Positions 40,359 through 50,542 of a stretch of 53,010 nt of DNA are shown here, one piece after another. The DNA comes from Entamoeba invadens IP1 (taxonomy: Eukaryota; Evosea; Mastigamoebida; Endamoebidae): assembly GCF_000330505.1 (NCBI RefSeq), contig NW_004440113.1, positions 839,496 through 892,505 of the forward strand, read 5' to 3'. Made by a program: the position numbers and the translations under genes. Below the pieces are notes generated by a model. The model saw only the letters and a program-made list of their open reading frames with translations, searched no databases and was not told where the DNA came from. How positions within the stretch are numbered: the stretch's first letter is position 1; every line of letters starts with the position of its first letter.

Positions 40359-40417
40359 CAGTATGTGAGAATAGTATGTGAGAATGAGAAAACCCTGTGG
40401 ATTCAACAAAAGTTACA
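40359..40417. repeat. Left terminal inverted repeat of pogo element
   Basis: Starts CAGTATGTGAGAATAGTATG, repeats GTATGTGAGAA, then GAGAAAACCCTGTGGATTCA. Reverse complement matches 42833-42891 with about two mismatches. Confidence 0.93.
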
Positions 40418-40863
40418 ATTGTGTAACTTTTATGTAATAAAATTATTATTTTTTTATTTCAAAAAATTCAAAAAGATCAAATAAAAAAATCACTTATTTA
40501 CAGTTCATTTTCTCTTTCAATTTGTTTGGAAACCTACAAAGCAGCTTTCAGAGTGTGAACAGCCAGCCAGCACTTACCAACTAATTGACTCAGACCTCAC
40601 GCTAAAGAATCCCAGGAATACTGGACAAATCAGCCATAGCAGCTAGACGATTCAAAGCAGGCAACGTTTAATTTAAGAGTTTTTGCGAGCAAGTTCTACA
40701 AGTTAATATCTCAATAACGAAAGAAAGTTTAACAAACGAATATTTTCTATTGGAAGGACTTATGATAGTTCAGACATATGTTGATTCAAACAGTGACCAT
40801 TCTGACCTGTGATAGGAAACAGTAATGTGAACTGGGCGATACAACTGATTAAAAAGATAAAAA
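40418..40863. other. Noncoding 3' part of the pogo element
   Basis: About 450 bp between the left TIR and the transposase stop. From 40530 to 40830 the composition is more balanced than in the flanks (for example CAGCCAGCCAGCACTTACC). No ORF with coding character is seen. It may be untranslated region of the transposase mRNA or foreign DNA carried by the element. Confidence 0.4.
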
Positions 40864-42765
40864 TCAATCGATTAAATTCTCAACCCCATTTTTAGTTCTT
40901 TTTGAGATTTTTTTGGTCGTCTTTTTCTTCACAACTTTACATACAACATCCCGTTCTTTTCTTTTTAACGGCTTGCAAACAGACTGACACGAATAACCCT
41001 CAAAACACATTGAAAGCTTTCGAACTGCAGATATTTTCAAGCTTTTGGTTTTGACGCATTCAATTGAGTATAACTGTGGTATACTTAACAGTTTCGGTAT
41101 TTCTGCTGTTACTCTGCGTGACACTCCAATATCCACATACTCAACCCTCATACCACTATCAACAATTCTGAAATCAATACCAACTTGCCTAAAAGCCTGC
41201 GTGCACACATCCGGAGTGGTTGTTTGGAAATAAGACTTCAGAATTGAGTTGAGGTATTTGGCAAACTTTTTTTCTAAGTCCTCTCCATCACCGAATTCAA
41301 CAATTTTAGTTTCATTTGGTATTTCGTTGCGATCTTCTGATTGGTTGTCATCCACCATCCTTTCGTTGACAGTCGTACCAGCCTTCTTTTTAAATGGTGA
41401 TATCGCTTCTTGTGGATTTGCCAGCACTTCCTGAAACATTTCCTTAAACTGTTGAGGTATTATTGGTTCTTCAATGGGATCTTGGTTTCCAATCACATCA
41501 TCTGACTCTTCTTTTTCTTCAACGTCTTCACTTTCTGTCGTTGTTGTTTCTTCCTCGCCAACTCTATCTTTAATTTTTATGACATCTCTGAACTTAGCAT
41601 ACAACGAATTCAGTCTTCTTTTTTGGGCTGCAAACACCCCAACATCTAATGGTTGTGTTAAATGTGAGGTGTGAGGCACCAAACATACGATTTCACAGTT
41701 CACATTGATGATTTTCTCATTGACTTGGACATTCGACTTGAGCAGCAACCTCACATCTTCGATTGAGTGGCACGTGCACTGATCAAATATCAGAACGGCC
41801 TTATCAATATAACCAGTCTTAATTCTCATGTCGACAATATAAGGTACTACAACGTCGTTGATGTATTGTATAAATAAGTCACTGTTGATAAAACCATTTT
41901 TGCTATAACTGACGATGTTTCCCGTTTCCATCCAACCCAATTTCAAGAATTCAACTGCAACTCTTTTGTATTTTGTTACAATCATACAAGGAAGAGGTTG
42001 TGAGGGGGTAATAGTGCAAACGACAGTGGATCGAGCAATGTCACGTTCGACTCCATATTTCATTTTACTGTCTGTGGAAAAACCAGCAGTGAATACTCCC
42101 TTCACCATTTGCCTGTCTGGCCATGGCTGATACCCTGACTCATCCAAATTCAAAATAAATGGTGATGGGATGCCATTTAAAAAAAGTGGCAGTGCAATGT
42201 AATACTTCAACACGGCATCTTCGTCGTAGGTCAATCGAGATTGGTCTTCAGCAAACACAGTAACAATCGAAAAGTTCCAATTTTTATGTATTTTATCATA
42301 AATAACATGGTTTGACACATCAACGTTGAAGGTTTTTATTATAAACAACCTCAAATAAGTTATGCTGATAGCTTTGCATTTTCCTGGAAACTTTTCATTA
42401 TCAAGAATCAAATTCTTGACAATTCCCCATTGTGTTTCAGTTAAAAGTGACGGTCTTCCGTTATCTTTTTTTCCAAACAATGCTGTCTCCATACCTCTTC
42501 GTTTGTTGATATTAAACTGACTTGAAGTTAAAGCAAAGACTCTACATAGTTTACTCTCGGTCACCTTTTCCGTATTCATTCCATTGAACATTTCTCTCTC
42601 AATGTTCATCAAATACACCTGAACATTCAGGGGCAATTCACAAAAGTTGCAATGTTTGCTGAATGTTCTTTGGGCTATTTCTTTCACTGGACCAGGACAA
42701 TACTTTAAATTCTTTTCAAGTGTTGTATGGTCTAAGCCACTAAAAGCAACATTCCTGGAGCTCAT
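40864..42765 (-). CDS. Pogo/Tigger/jerky-type DDE transposase
   Basis: 633 residues from ATG at 42765, no stops. The N-terminal ~160 residues contain helix-turn-helix type DNA-binding sequence (TESKLCRVFALTSSQFNINK; GRPSLLTETQWGIVKNLILD). The DDE_1 catalytic core follows with ILNLDESGYQPWPD (D208), LIFDQCTCHS (D328, pogo DNxxxH-like) and VPHTSHLTQPLDVGVFAAQK (D374; family motif PxxTSxxQPLDxGvf). A ~190-residue acidic then basic C-terminal tail follows. All three catalytic Asp are present. It cuts and pastes its own element at TA sites. Confidence 0.93.
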   Translation of the reverse strand: MSSRNVAFSGLDHTTLEKNLKYCPGPVKEIAQRTFSKHCNFCELPLNVQVYLMNIEREMFNGMNTEKVTESKLCRVFALTSSQFNINKRRGMETALFGKKDNGRPSLLTETQWGIVKNLILDNEKFPGKCKAISITYLRLFIIKTFNVDVSNHVIYDKIHKNWNFSIVTVFAEDQSRLTYDEDAVLKYYIALPLFLNGIPSPFILNLDESGYQPWPDRQMVKGVFTAGFSTDSKMKYGVERDIARSTVVCTITPSQPLPCMIVTKYKRVAVEFLKLGWMETGNIVSYSKNGFINSDLFIQYINDVVVPYIVDMRIKTGYIDKAVLIFDQCTCHSIEDVRLLLKSNVQVNEKIINVNCEIVCLVPHTSHLTQPLDVGVFAAQKRRLNSLYAKFRDVIKIKDRVGEEETTTTESEDVEEKEESDDVIGNQDPIEEPIIPQQFKEMFQEVLANPQEAISPFKKKAGTTVNERMVDDNQSEDRNEIPNETKIVEFGDGEDLEKKFAKYLNSILKSYFQTTTPDVCTQAFRQVGIDFRIVDSGMRVEYVDIGVSRRVTAEIPKLLSIPQLYSIECVKTKSLKISAVRKLSMCFEGYSCQSVCKPLKRKERDVVCKVVKKKTTKKISKRTKNGVENLID

Positions 42766-42832
42766 AATTATATTATTTAGATTGTTTTTTTTTAAAGAAA
42801 AACATTTTTATTTAAAAAAAGAAAAACAAATA

Positions 42833-42891
42833 TGTAATTTTTGTTGAATCCACAGGGTTTTCTCATTCTCACATACTTTTCTCACATACTG
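42833..42891. repeat. Right terminal inverted repeat of pogo element
   Basis: Mirror copy of 40359-40417; reads inward from 42891 as CAGTATGTGAGAAAAGTATG and is followed outward by the TA duplication. Confidence 0.93.
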
Positions 42892-45800
42892 TAAATCGAA
42901 AAACCGAAAAAAATTATAAAATCAACTTTAACACTTAACTGACCGAAAACCAAAGTTTTATTAGAATAATAACAATATCAAAAATGCCTTCTTGAAAAAA
43001 GTTGTTAAAAAAGACCAAAAACCCCTTCTTGGCCGAAAAACCGAAAAATGACCCAAAACTTAGTCAAAAATAATAAAAATGATGACTCAATTACCTAAGA
43101 TTTGTTTTTGAGGTTAAAAATAGCAACACATATTTTTTTCAAAAACACAGTCAAACTTTTCAAGAGCAAGAATTTATGGTAATTTTTGTTCTCTCAAGAA
43201 CGGAAATTTTCGCTAATCAAACATCAAAACCTGTTCAATAGAAAACTTGATTTTTGTTTCAGTCTAAACTGCTTTTTATTGAGAGTGGCGCAATTTAGAG
43301 GTGCCGCGTTCAATAGGTTTTACTATATTTCAGAACCCCAAATTTATTTTATTAAATAATAATATATCAAATATACAATAACGAATTTTGTAGCATAAAT
43401 AAGAAGTATATTAATAATATAAAAACAAACCATAACAAACTTAATTTGATTTGATGTATGTCTGTGTTGACTAGATAAACAGCAAGTTGTTTTTGAATTC
43501 GATAATATGTTGTTTTTATTGATTTTTTAGTTCATGTAATTAAAAATAGATCTGAATAAAAAACAAAAAACAATCAATTAATATTATTATAACATTATTA
43601 TAACAAATAGTAAATATTAGGTGAAAAAATATATAAAACTATTAATTTAGTTATTTAATAAATATTATGTAACAATAGTTTACATTATTATATTTTCCAA
43701 ACATCATTTTTATCTTTTTTGCAAAGTCCAAAAATTTTTATAATAATAGTTTATGTTAATATGATTATACAAAATAATTATTCAATTATGTCGTCATTTT
43801 CAAAATTATTTTTATAAAATTATATTTTGAAAAATGAAATTCATAAAAAATGAAATTAAAGGCAAAAATCAAATTTGGTATTAAATTATTAAAAAAATAT
43901 ATATATTTTTTGGCTTTAGGCCATTTGGGTATTAACAATAAAAAAGTTGTGGTTAAATAAACTTTGATCAACATGATGTTTTGTGTTCACTCGTTGAAAT
44001 TCACGTCGTGCCACTATCGAGGAAGCAAGATATAAATTCATTGTTTGTAATTTGAATTTTTTATCATTTTCAAACAAAAACAAAAGGCAAAACGTGTTTT
44101 ATGCAATCTATTTAGAATATAAAGATTTGTATTTGGTAAGTAATTGTTTATTTTGCATTCACTGTTTATTTATTTTCAAATTATGCATTTTGGGGCAACA
44201 AACAAAAACTTATTGTAAATGTGGAATACCGTGAAAAATAACTGCGAATTGTTATTGTCCAAAAATAATGTTATTAAGGGTTTTAAAACATTTTGGGTTA
44301 TTTTTTGTTATTTAAGGCTGTTAAAATGAAAAACAACAAATTTGTTCTACAAAATCTTTTGAGGCTAAGTCAACAGATTGTTCTTAGTGGAAAAATGGCG
44401 TTTTTATATACTTTTTATGAGGGTTTTGTTTTTTCCTTTTCCAATTGAAAAACAAAACTGTTTTGGTTTTTTTGATATTACAAAATGACAAATTCTAAAT
44501 TATAGGATGAAATAACCAAATTTTTTTTATCAAGTAAAAATGTGTTATGATATTTTCAAAATGTGAATAAATGTACCAATAATTGATATTGATTTTATCG
44601 TTACATCAATTTAAAAATAAAATTTTATTGAACAGTCCATACCTCTGCCAAAATATGAACACATTTTAACATTACAGTTTTGCAAAATATTGTATTATTG
44701 GTGAAGATTAAGAATTATAAATAAAAAAATCGTCTTCATAATTTTTGTTACCAAATAATTACTTAACAATATAATTTTATTCTGATGTATAAAGTGAATT
44801 CATTGGTTGCTTTCACAATGATTTGTTATTCGAAAAGCATTACTCAATGTCTTTTTTATGTTTTTTAAAAGTTGTTTATTTTTTCGATTAAAAAAATCCA
44901 AAAAAGAATCTAACCCGTCACACTGCGACACAAAAATGGTTTAAAAAAATGAATAAACAATATAATTGTGTTTTTAATACCTTCATCTGTATTATATAAA
45001 CTGTTCAATAATACTTGACATATTGGTTGTATGATCACTTGCTATTTTGATCATCGAATGATGTGATAATACAATCACAATTTACATTAAATAAATTGAA
45101 CAATGAACTATTATTATAGTATAAATATAATTAAAATATAATAAACAACAAACAGGTGAAATAGTTAATTAACGTGTATTTTTAATTAACATCAACATAA
45201 CACTTACTAAAATTTATAATAAAACAACAATAAATTATAATTTATTTTTTTAAATGTGAAACTATATTTTAATAATTATTATCATATAATTAAACTAGTC
45301 GATTAATTATGGATAATTTTATCATTAATTATCATCATTTTAAAAGGGTTAATACACCAGAAAGTCAAACAACTTAATTCTTTCATTTCAACAAATTATT
45401 TGGATTTTAAAATGGTGTGATTAAATTATCGACTATTTTAAAACCCCACGCTCGTTAACCGTTTGTTATCATCAAATTGATTTATATTTTATAAGTTTAT
45501 TAATATGATATGTTTATAACGTGGTTTTGTATTTTGATTATGTTTATTGTATTGCAATTTGTTTTGTTATTATAATTTAGAAGTTGATATGATTATTCGA
45601 TCTTTATAATTTGAGTTGATATTTCCATGTGTTTTTATATTATTATGTTAAAACATATTGATTATAATGACCATTTAAGTTTATTCAATTGGAGTTAATA
45701 ATTTCAATATTCGCAACAAAAATTAATGACTAGCTGAGCAGAAATCAAATTTCATATAATGGTGTCCAAAAAATGGACTATTTATTCGAAAATTTGATGT

Positions 45801-46272
45801 TATAACTTATTCGTTTTTGTAATTATGTTTTGATGTTATGTTTAGTATTTCATGTTATAAATTGTTATAATCTATAAAATAAAAACTAATATCTGGTTTG
45901 CGTTGTTTGGATTGTTTCGTTTTACGAATTTATTCTTGTTTTTATTGATAACCATATTATATAACATTTTTACAAAGTAAATTATTTTTTATGTTTTATA
46001 AACAACAATAACATTTTTGCCCAAAAACAATTCGCAGTAATATTTCACGCCGCAGTTATTTTTCATGGTACTCTAAATGATAATTGTGTACGAATCATAG
46101 CAGAATTATCGGGCAAATGTGACATCATACAATATTCTTTTTATTGAGCGTCATTAGATAATTTGATGAAATTACATTGGCAATATAAAATTCTCGATCA
46201 ATAGTATCAAATGATTCAAAATGATAAGTTTTATCCGAAATGTTTACTTCAAGATTGTTTAGACATGGATTT
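42892..46272. other. Long AT-rich gene-free region
   Basis: About 3.4 kb with no credible gene. It contains the 44227-46070 inverted-repeat element (listed separately). The first 400 bp after the pogo element contain two ACCGAAAAA-type repeats. Frames such as 43786-43974 and 44052-44234 appear to be chance. A weak palindrome spans about 45297-45460 (TAGTCGAT...ATCGACTA). Confidence 0.5.
44227..46070. mobile_element. Candidate non-autonomous DNA transposon, 1.84 kb, no ORF
   Basis: TACCGTGAAAAATAACTGCG then AATTGTTATTGTCCAAAAAT at 44227 onward is matched in inverse at 46070 leftward (TACCATGAAAAATAACTGCG, then, after a ~20-bp extra segment that repeats GTGAAA and ACTGCG, AATTGTTTTTGGGCAAAAAT). 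The interior is AT-rich and contains no frame of note. Inverted ends around a noncoding body fit a deletion derivative or large MITE. No target-site duplication was identified with certainty. Confidence 0.5.
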
Positions 46273-46728
46273 TTACTTTCTGATAATTGATTTTACGATC
46301 GCGGGAAAGTAAAAAAAAAACATATTAAAAACAATGTATAACGGTACAACTATGTTTAGATTAACCCCCTTTAAATTTTTTACTTGATTAAATTCTTCTT
46401 GACGAATGAAATATGCTGGATTTTCTCTTATTGTAAAGAAATAATCTCGTAATAAGTCATTTTCTGTCAATTTAATTTTAAATACGTATAAACAAGATTT
46501 ACATGATATTATTTCACACCAATTACTGTTATAGAAATTATGTAATTAGTAATTGCATTTGAGGAACTAGAATTTGTATTTGAAGTAGTAAATAAGAATT
46601 TATCTCCGGTTTGTATAAAATGTTTGAACTTAATTTTCCAATTACATCATTAGCTGTTGTCACGTATGGTGTAGAATATTTTTTAAAAATATAAACAGCA
46701 ACAAAATTACATTGAGTAACCACGACAT
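46273..46728 (-). pseudogene. Decayed gene for a small membrane or secreted protein
   Basis: ATG at 46728 begins MSWLLNVILLLFIFLKNI, a good signal peptide, then hits a stop. In other frames of the same strand there follow GDKFLFTTSNTNSSSSNAIT then NYIISITVIGVK, and WCEIISCKSCLYVFKIKLTE then NDLLRDYFFTIRENPAYFIR. The last frame ends with a membrane segment (LNIVVPLYIVFNMFFFYFPA) and a basic tail. At least two frameshifts are needed to connect them. The signal peptide/ectodomain/membrane anchor order suggests a dead type I membrane protein. No family recognised. Confidence 0.35.
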
Positions 46729-46839
46729 TTTAAAAAATATAAAATTTGAAACTGTTTAAAGGTAATATATTTGAAATTGGAATAATTAAATCCATTTCTA
46801 CCGTCCAGTATTTGGGCTTGCCAAAAGGTTCAATAAAAT

Positions 46840-47512
46840 TTGTATACTCAACATATACACCTGCTACATTTTCTTTATAAATTAACACAGACATTAATTC
46901 CAAAATTGTTTGATGCTGCCGAACTTAATGTCAAAAACAGGTGTAATGAAGCATTATTTATTTGTACAACAATTGATGGTTTGAATACATATATATGCGA
47001 AGAAGAGTTTATGTCTTTAACTTTGTACTATGTAGATAAGTTTCATTTTTTAATTAACATATTGTTAGAAATTGCACAAATTGAAGGAGTCAAAACACCT
47101 GCAAACATCCAACACCATTTAAAAGCGTTCTTCGAAACTTGGAGATTAAAAGATAATTTTGTAGTTATTACTGATAACCTGCTAATAAAATTAAAACAGT
47201 CAAAGATTCATGAAAGACATCTATTGGTTATTTTTGTCATACGTTTAGTCTAATAGCAGAGAGATCCACAAGAGAAGTAAAAAGATATAACCAACTTCTA
47301 GTAAAGCTCCATCGAGTAGTTACTATTTTTTTAAAAAAAGTTTACAAATGAAAAATTGGCTTGAAGAAGTACAAACAAATGATGGTAAATCACTACTTCG
47401 AATTGTGAAACCAGTTGAAACAAGATGGTATGGTGATTATTTAATGGTTAATGGAATATTACTAATTGTAAAGTATTTGAACATTGAGATAAAAAAAGAC
47501 AAACGAAAATAA
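46840..47512 (+). pseudogene. hAT-family transposase fragment, frameshifted
   Basis: One frame reads ALFICTTIDGLNTYICEEEF then MSLTLYYVDKFHFL, ANIQHHLKAFFETWRLKDNF and VVITDN: the hAT catalytic core (TTDGWT..., WxLxDKxxxIVTDNAxN) with the usual Trp changed. Near 47225 it shifts to a second frame reading FCHTFSLIAERSTREVKRYN and later RIVKPVETRWYGDYLMV, the hAT CHTL and TRWxS blocks, and stops at 47512. The N-terminal zinc finger and C-terminal dimerisation domain are missing and there is no credible start codon. This is an inactive remnant. Confidence 0.8.
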
Positions 47513-47686
47513 CGAATTAAAACAAACGAGAATTATTCATGTCCACTTATTATATAACAAACGAAGACATATAAGACATTAAAAATGTATATTGTTGTCT
47601 TTAAATACCAATATTTACTTATTAATCGATTTTCTTCAGACACATATCCAACACTATCTATTGTACATTATTCGATATTGAAATTG

Positions 47687-47772
47687 TAGAAGTATATAAA
47701 TTATGTGGATTTAGGGGGGGCCTCATTTTATCTATATTTTATAATACTTTAATTAAATCGCGAGGGGGGACG
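47687..47772. repeat. Third copy of the 38948/39050 repeat unit
   Basis: AGTATATAAATTATGTGGAT followed, after a G-run, by TTTTATCTATATTTTATAAT and TTAAATCGCGAGGGGGGACG. This matches the units at 38948 and 39050, including the GTGAGGGACG-like tail of the first. It lies 175 bp after the hAT remnant. Confidence 0.7.
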
Positions 47773-48337
47773 TGTTTTCAAAATTACCCAAAATTCGGAA
47801 ATATAGTACCGAGTTTATTTTAAAATTATTTTATTTTTTATTTTCCCTAAAATGACGGAATCTTACATGAATAAAGCGTTCGGAAAGTATATCTAGCTTT
47901 GTCCTTTAAAATCATTATATAATTTAACACGTTTCCTTCACTCCCTTTCATTTTTTATAAACTAAAAGAAAAAAATTTTGCTATCCTTAAGAAAAAAAAC
48001 ATCACCAAACCTGTTTCATTTATTTACAACTTTTTTGCCACACAACTTTTTCTCTAAAAAAACTTAAAATTAGGATTCAATCCCGATTATTTAGTTGTTT
48101 ATTTATAACGGAAATATTTATGCATACAAAAACGGGAAATTAGAAATAAATTACCAAAGGTTCTTGTTTATTTTAAGATCATCGGATAAACACAAACTGT
48201 TCTTATGGGTTGTGTTGATTTGTTTTTTCTGTCTGTTTTTTCATTTTTTCTGACTTTGTTTTTTGCGCAGCCTTGTCATGTGTTGTTTTCCTAATCTTTC
48301 TTATCGCTCGCCAGAGCTTTAGTCCATCCGAAAAGTT
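47773..48337. other. AT-rich spacer between repeat and piggyBac remnant
   Basis: 565 bp without a gene on either strand. It may contain the 3' end and terminal repeat of the piggyBac element, but no TTAA-flanked terminal inverted repeat could be matched by eye. Confidence 0.4.
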
Positions 48338-50542
48338 CTAATGGTTGCTCGTTTGGCCAAGACAGTAGCTGCAAATAGAAGTGAGATGTTTTTTACAAGA
48401 TCCACGATTACAAACAAAGCATTTTTTCTTCGTTCTCGAAACATCACAGTGCCTTGCCTTTCCCTTTCCTCTCTGTCCCGGTTTCTTTTTCTCGTTAATT
48501 AAAGATGATTGATTGGCATCCTCTTCGATCTCCATTGCATTCATTCGCTCACAACAACACGAAAAACAAACAACACGTTTGTCATAGCTTTTGCTGTCAA
48601 TACTGGGCACCTCAATTTTTTTATCACAAAGCAAATCCATTTGACACTTTTTCCAAATAATTTGACTTTGGTTTTGTTCAATTTCAGTTCTTTTCCCGAA
48701 ATTGTCTACAATATAATCAGAACACAACAGTTTGGCCAAATTTCTCAAAAAATGCCATGTTCAATTTTTTTCATCGAAAATTCCATTCACAACGAAACTA
48801 TTTGTCATTGACATCTCCACTATATTTTTGAAAAGTGCAAATATACAACAATAAGAACGGAAAGGAACAGGATATTCTGCACAAAAATATTAAAAATATC
48901 GACTGGATATTTCATTTTGTTGTAAACATTGTTCATAGTTGTCTTTTTTCTATTTGTAGACTGTTCCCAAAATCCCGAGTTTTCAAGGAATGTAGTTGCT
49001 ATTGATACAGTTTTTGTTTTGTTGGGGTTAAAAGTGTTTAGAACAATTAGAGAACTTTCCCAAAATTTGTTAAATGAAGGATTGTCTTTCTTTTCTTTAT
49101 CAATAATTTCTTCTAGTTCTTTTATTTTATTTTCCCGATTTTGTACATCTTCTGTTGTCTCTTCAATGTATTTTTTCTTTTTGTGTGTTTTTATCGTTTT
49201 TTGTTTGTTTTCTTCATTTTTTGCTTTCTCTGCTTCTTTTATTCCCTTTTGTATTATTTTTAATTTCATTTCATTATCCGTTAGTGTTTGGTCCCATCCT
49301 TCCGGTAAAATTTTTTATTTGCGTACAGTCCCAATAACTTCCACTCTTTGTGCCTTCCATATTGCAAGGTGTTCAGTTTCGATAAAACGTGAATCCATTT
49401 GTATTTTTAGAACATCATTTTCATTTTCTTTTTTGACAATCTCAATTAACTTATCTGCCAAATTTCTCCCGATGTGACCATTCGAGTTAATACATCCTTT
49501 GTAATATTGGAACATATTAACACAAATGTTTGTTTTTGTGTCAACAATCAAAAGATATTCGAAACCTCTACGAATTGGTTTGTTTGGATTAAAAATAACG
49601 TCATGTGCACGTCCAAGAAATTTGCACATTCTTTCGTCAATACACAGCAATTCACCAGGAAAACACACGTTTTGCAATTTTTTTTCAAAAATTTGTGTTA
49701 TTTTTAGAATACCAACCTGGTGCTCACCTATTTTTAGAATATCTTTACGTTGTTCTTTATCGTCACATCTAAAATAGCGGAACAATTGGGCAAAACGCGA
49801 TTTTTTAAAACACATTTGAACAAAATCAACACCAATTTCACTATCAAATGCGTTTTCGAGAGAATTTTGCCATCGTATACTTGCCAAATAAATTAGCACT
49901 CCCACAAATGCCAAAACTTCATTATAGTTTGTTGGTTGAAAAACAGTCTTACGTTTCGTATCTTCATAGGATTTTTGATTGATTCCATTTACAATTATTG
50001 TAATTATATCATGTGATAAATAATGAAAGAAAATTTTAAAGGATTTTTCAATATTTTTTCATCAAAATCCCATTTGAGTTTCTGCACTCTGATTTAATTT
50101 CTCAAATCAAAAAAATCATCAGAAACTGTTCTTTTTTTCCAATCAATTGTGGGTATTGAGCTTTGCTATTTATAACTTTTGTTTTGAACATTTTAACTTT
50201 TGTAAATAAAAACCAATTAAATTACCATAGTTTCAATCATGAAAACCAAACTATTTGTTGTGAATAAATCAATGGCTGAGTTGAGGCCGTTGAATTGGTA
50301 AATTGGGACGAAGAAATTTGTGAAGCGGCCGAGAAAACAAGCTGAGAGGAAGAAACACATTGTTGTGAAAGTTCAGTTATAGTGGACAAGCCAGTTGTTT
50401 CTATTAGAGACTCTGCATCTTGTTGTTGATGGGTCATCAAAAAGGGGTTTCCCACATCAATTGTCAACTTCTCAAAATTCTCTTTTTCATCGTCTGAAAA
50501 CATTTCGTCTTCATCTATTATTATGTTTGTTTCGCAATCCAT
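48338..50542 (-). pseudogene. piggyBac-family transposase, broken by stops and frameshifts
   Basis: An acidic N-terminal piece from ATG at 50542 (MDCETNIIIDEDEMFSDDEK) is followed, after lesions, by KLKWDFDEKILKN and FKIFFHYLSHDIITIIVNGI, then the DDE_Tnp_1_7 core: GVLIYLASIRWQNSLENAFD, KKSRFAQLFRYFRCDD, FPGELLCIDERMCKFLGRAH (first catalytic Asp), FEYLLIVDTKTNICVNMFQY (second), and IGTVRK. An in-frame TAA at 49315-49317 interrupts it; the frame resumes as ILPEGWDQTL and continues to 48820. Two more frameshifts (about 48750-48920) precede a Cys-rich C-terminus (KKCFVCNRGSCKKHLTSICS), the usual piggyBac cysteine-rich domain. Not functional. Confidence 0.85.

Larger units (their letters stand above)
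40359..42891 (-). mobile_element. Complete pogo-type (Tc1/mariner superfamily) DNA transposon
   Basis: A 2,533-bp element with terminal inverted repeats of about 59 bp, flanked by TA on both sides (40357-40358 and 42892-42893), as expected for Tc1/mariner target duplication. The ends begin CAGTATGTGAGAA. The two TIRs differ at only about two positions, and each contains GTATGTGAGAA twice, likely transposase-binding sites. One uninterrupted transposase gene lies inside. Intact ends, duplication and frame indicate recent insertion and possible activity. Confidence 0.93.

Noticed and set aside
40530..40830. Balanced-composition stretch inside the pogo element as a possible RNA gene or tRNA
   Set aside because: No cloverleaf, no A/B boxes and no recognised RNA family; better explained as transposon noncoding sequence.
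43786..43974. 62-codon frame in the gene-free region
   Set aside because: Low-complexity Phe/Asn/Ile/Lys composition, no domain, surrounded by A/T runs.
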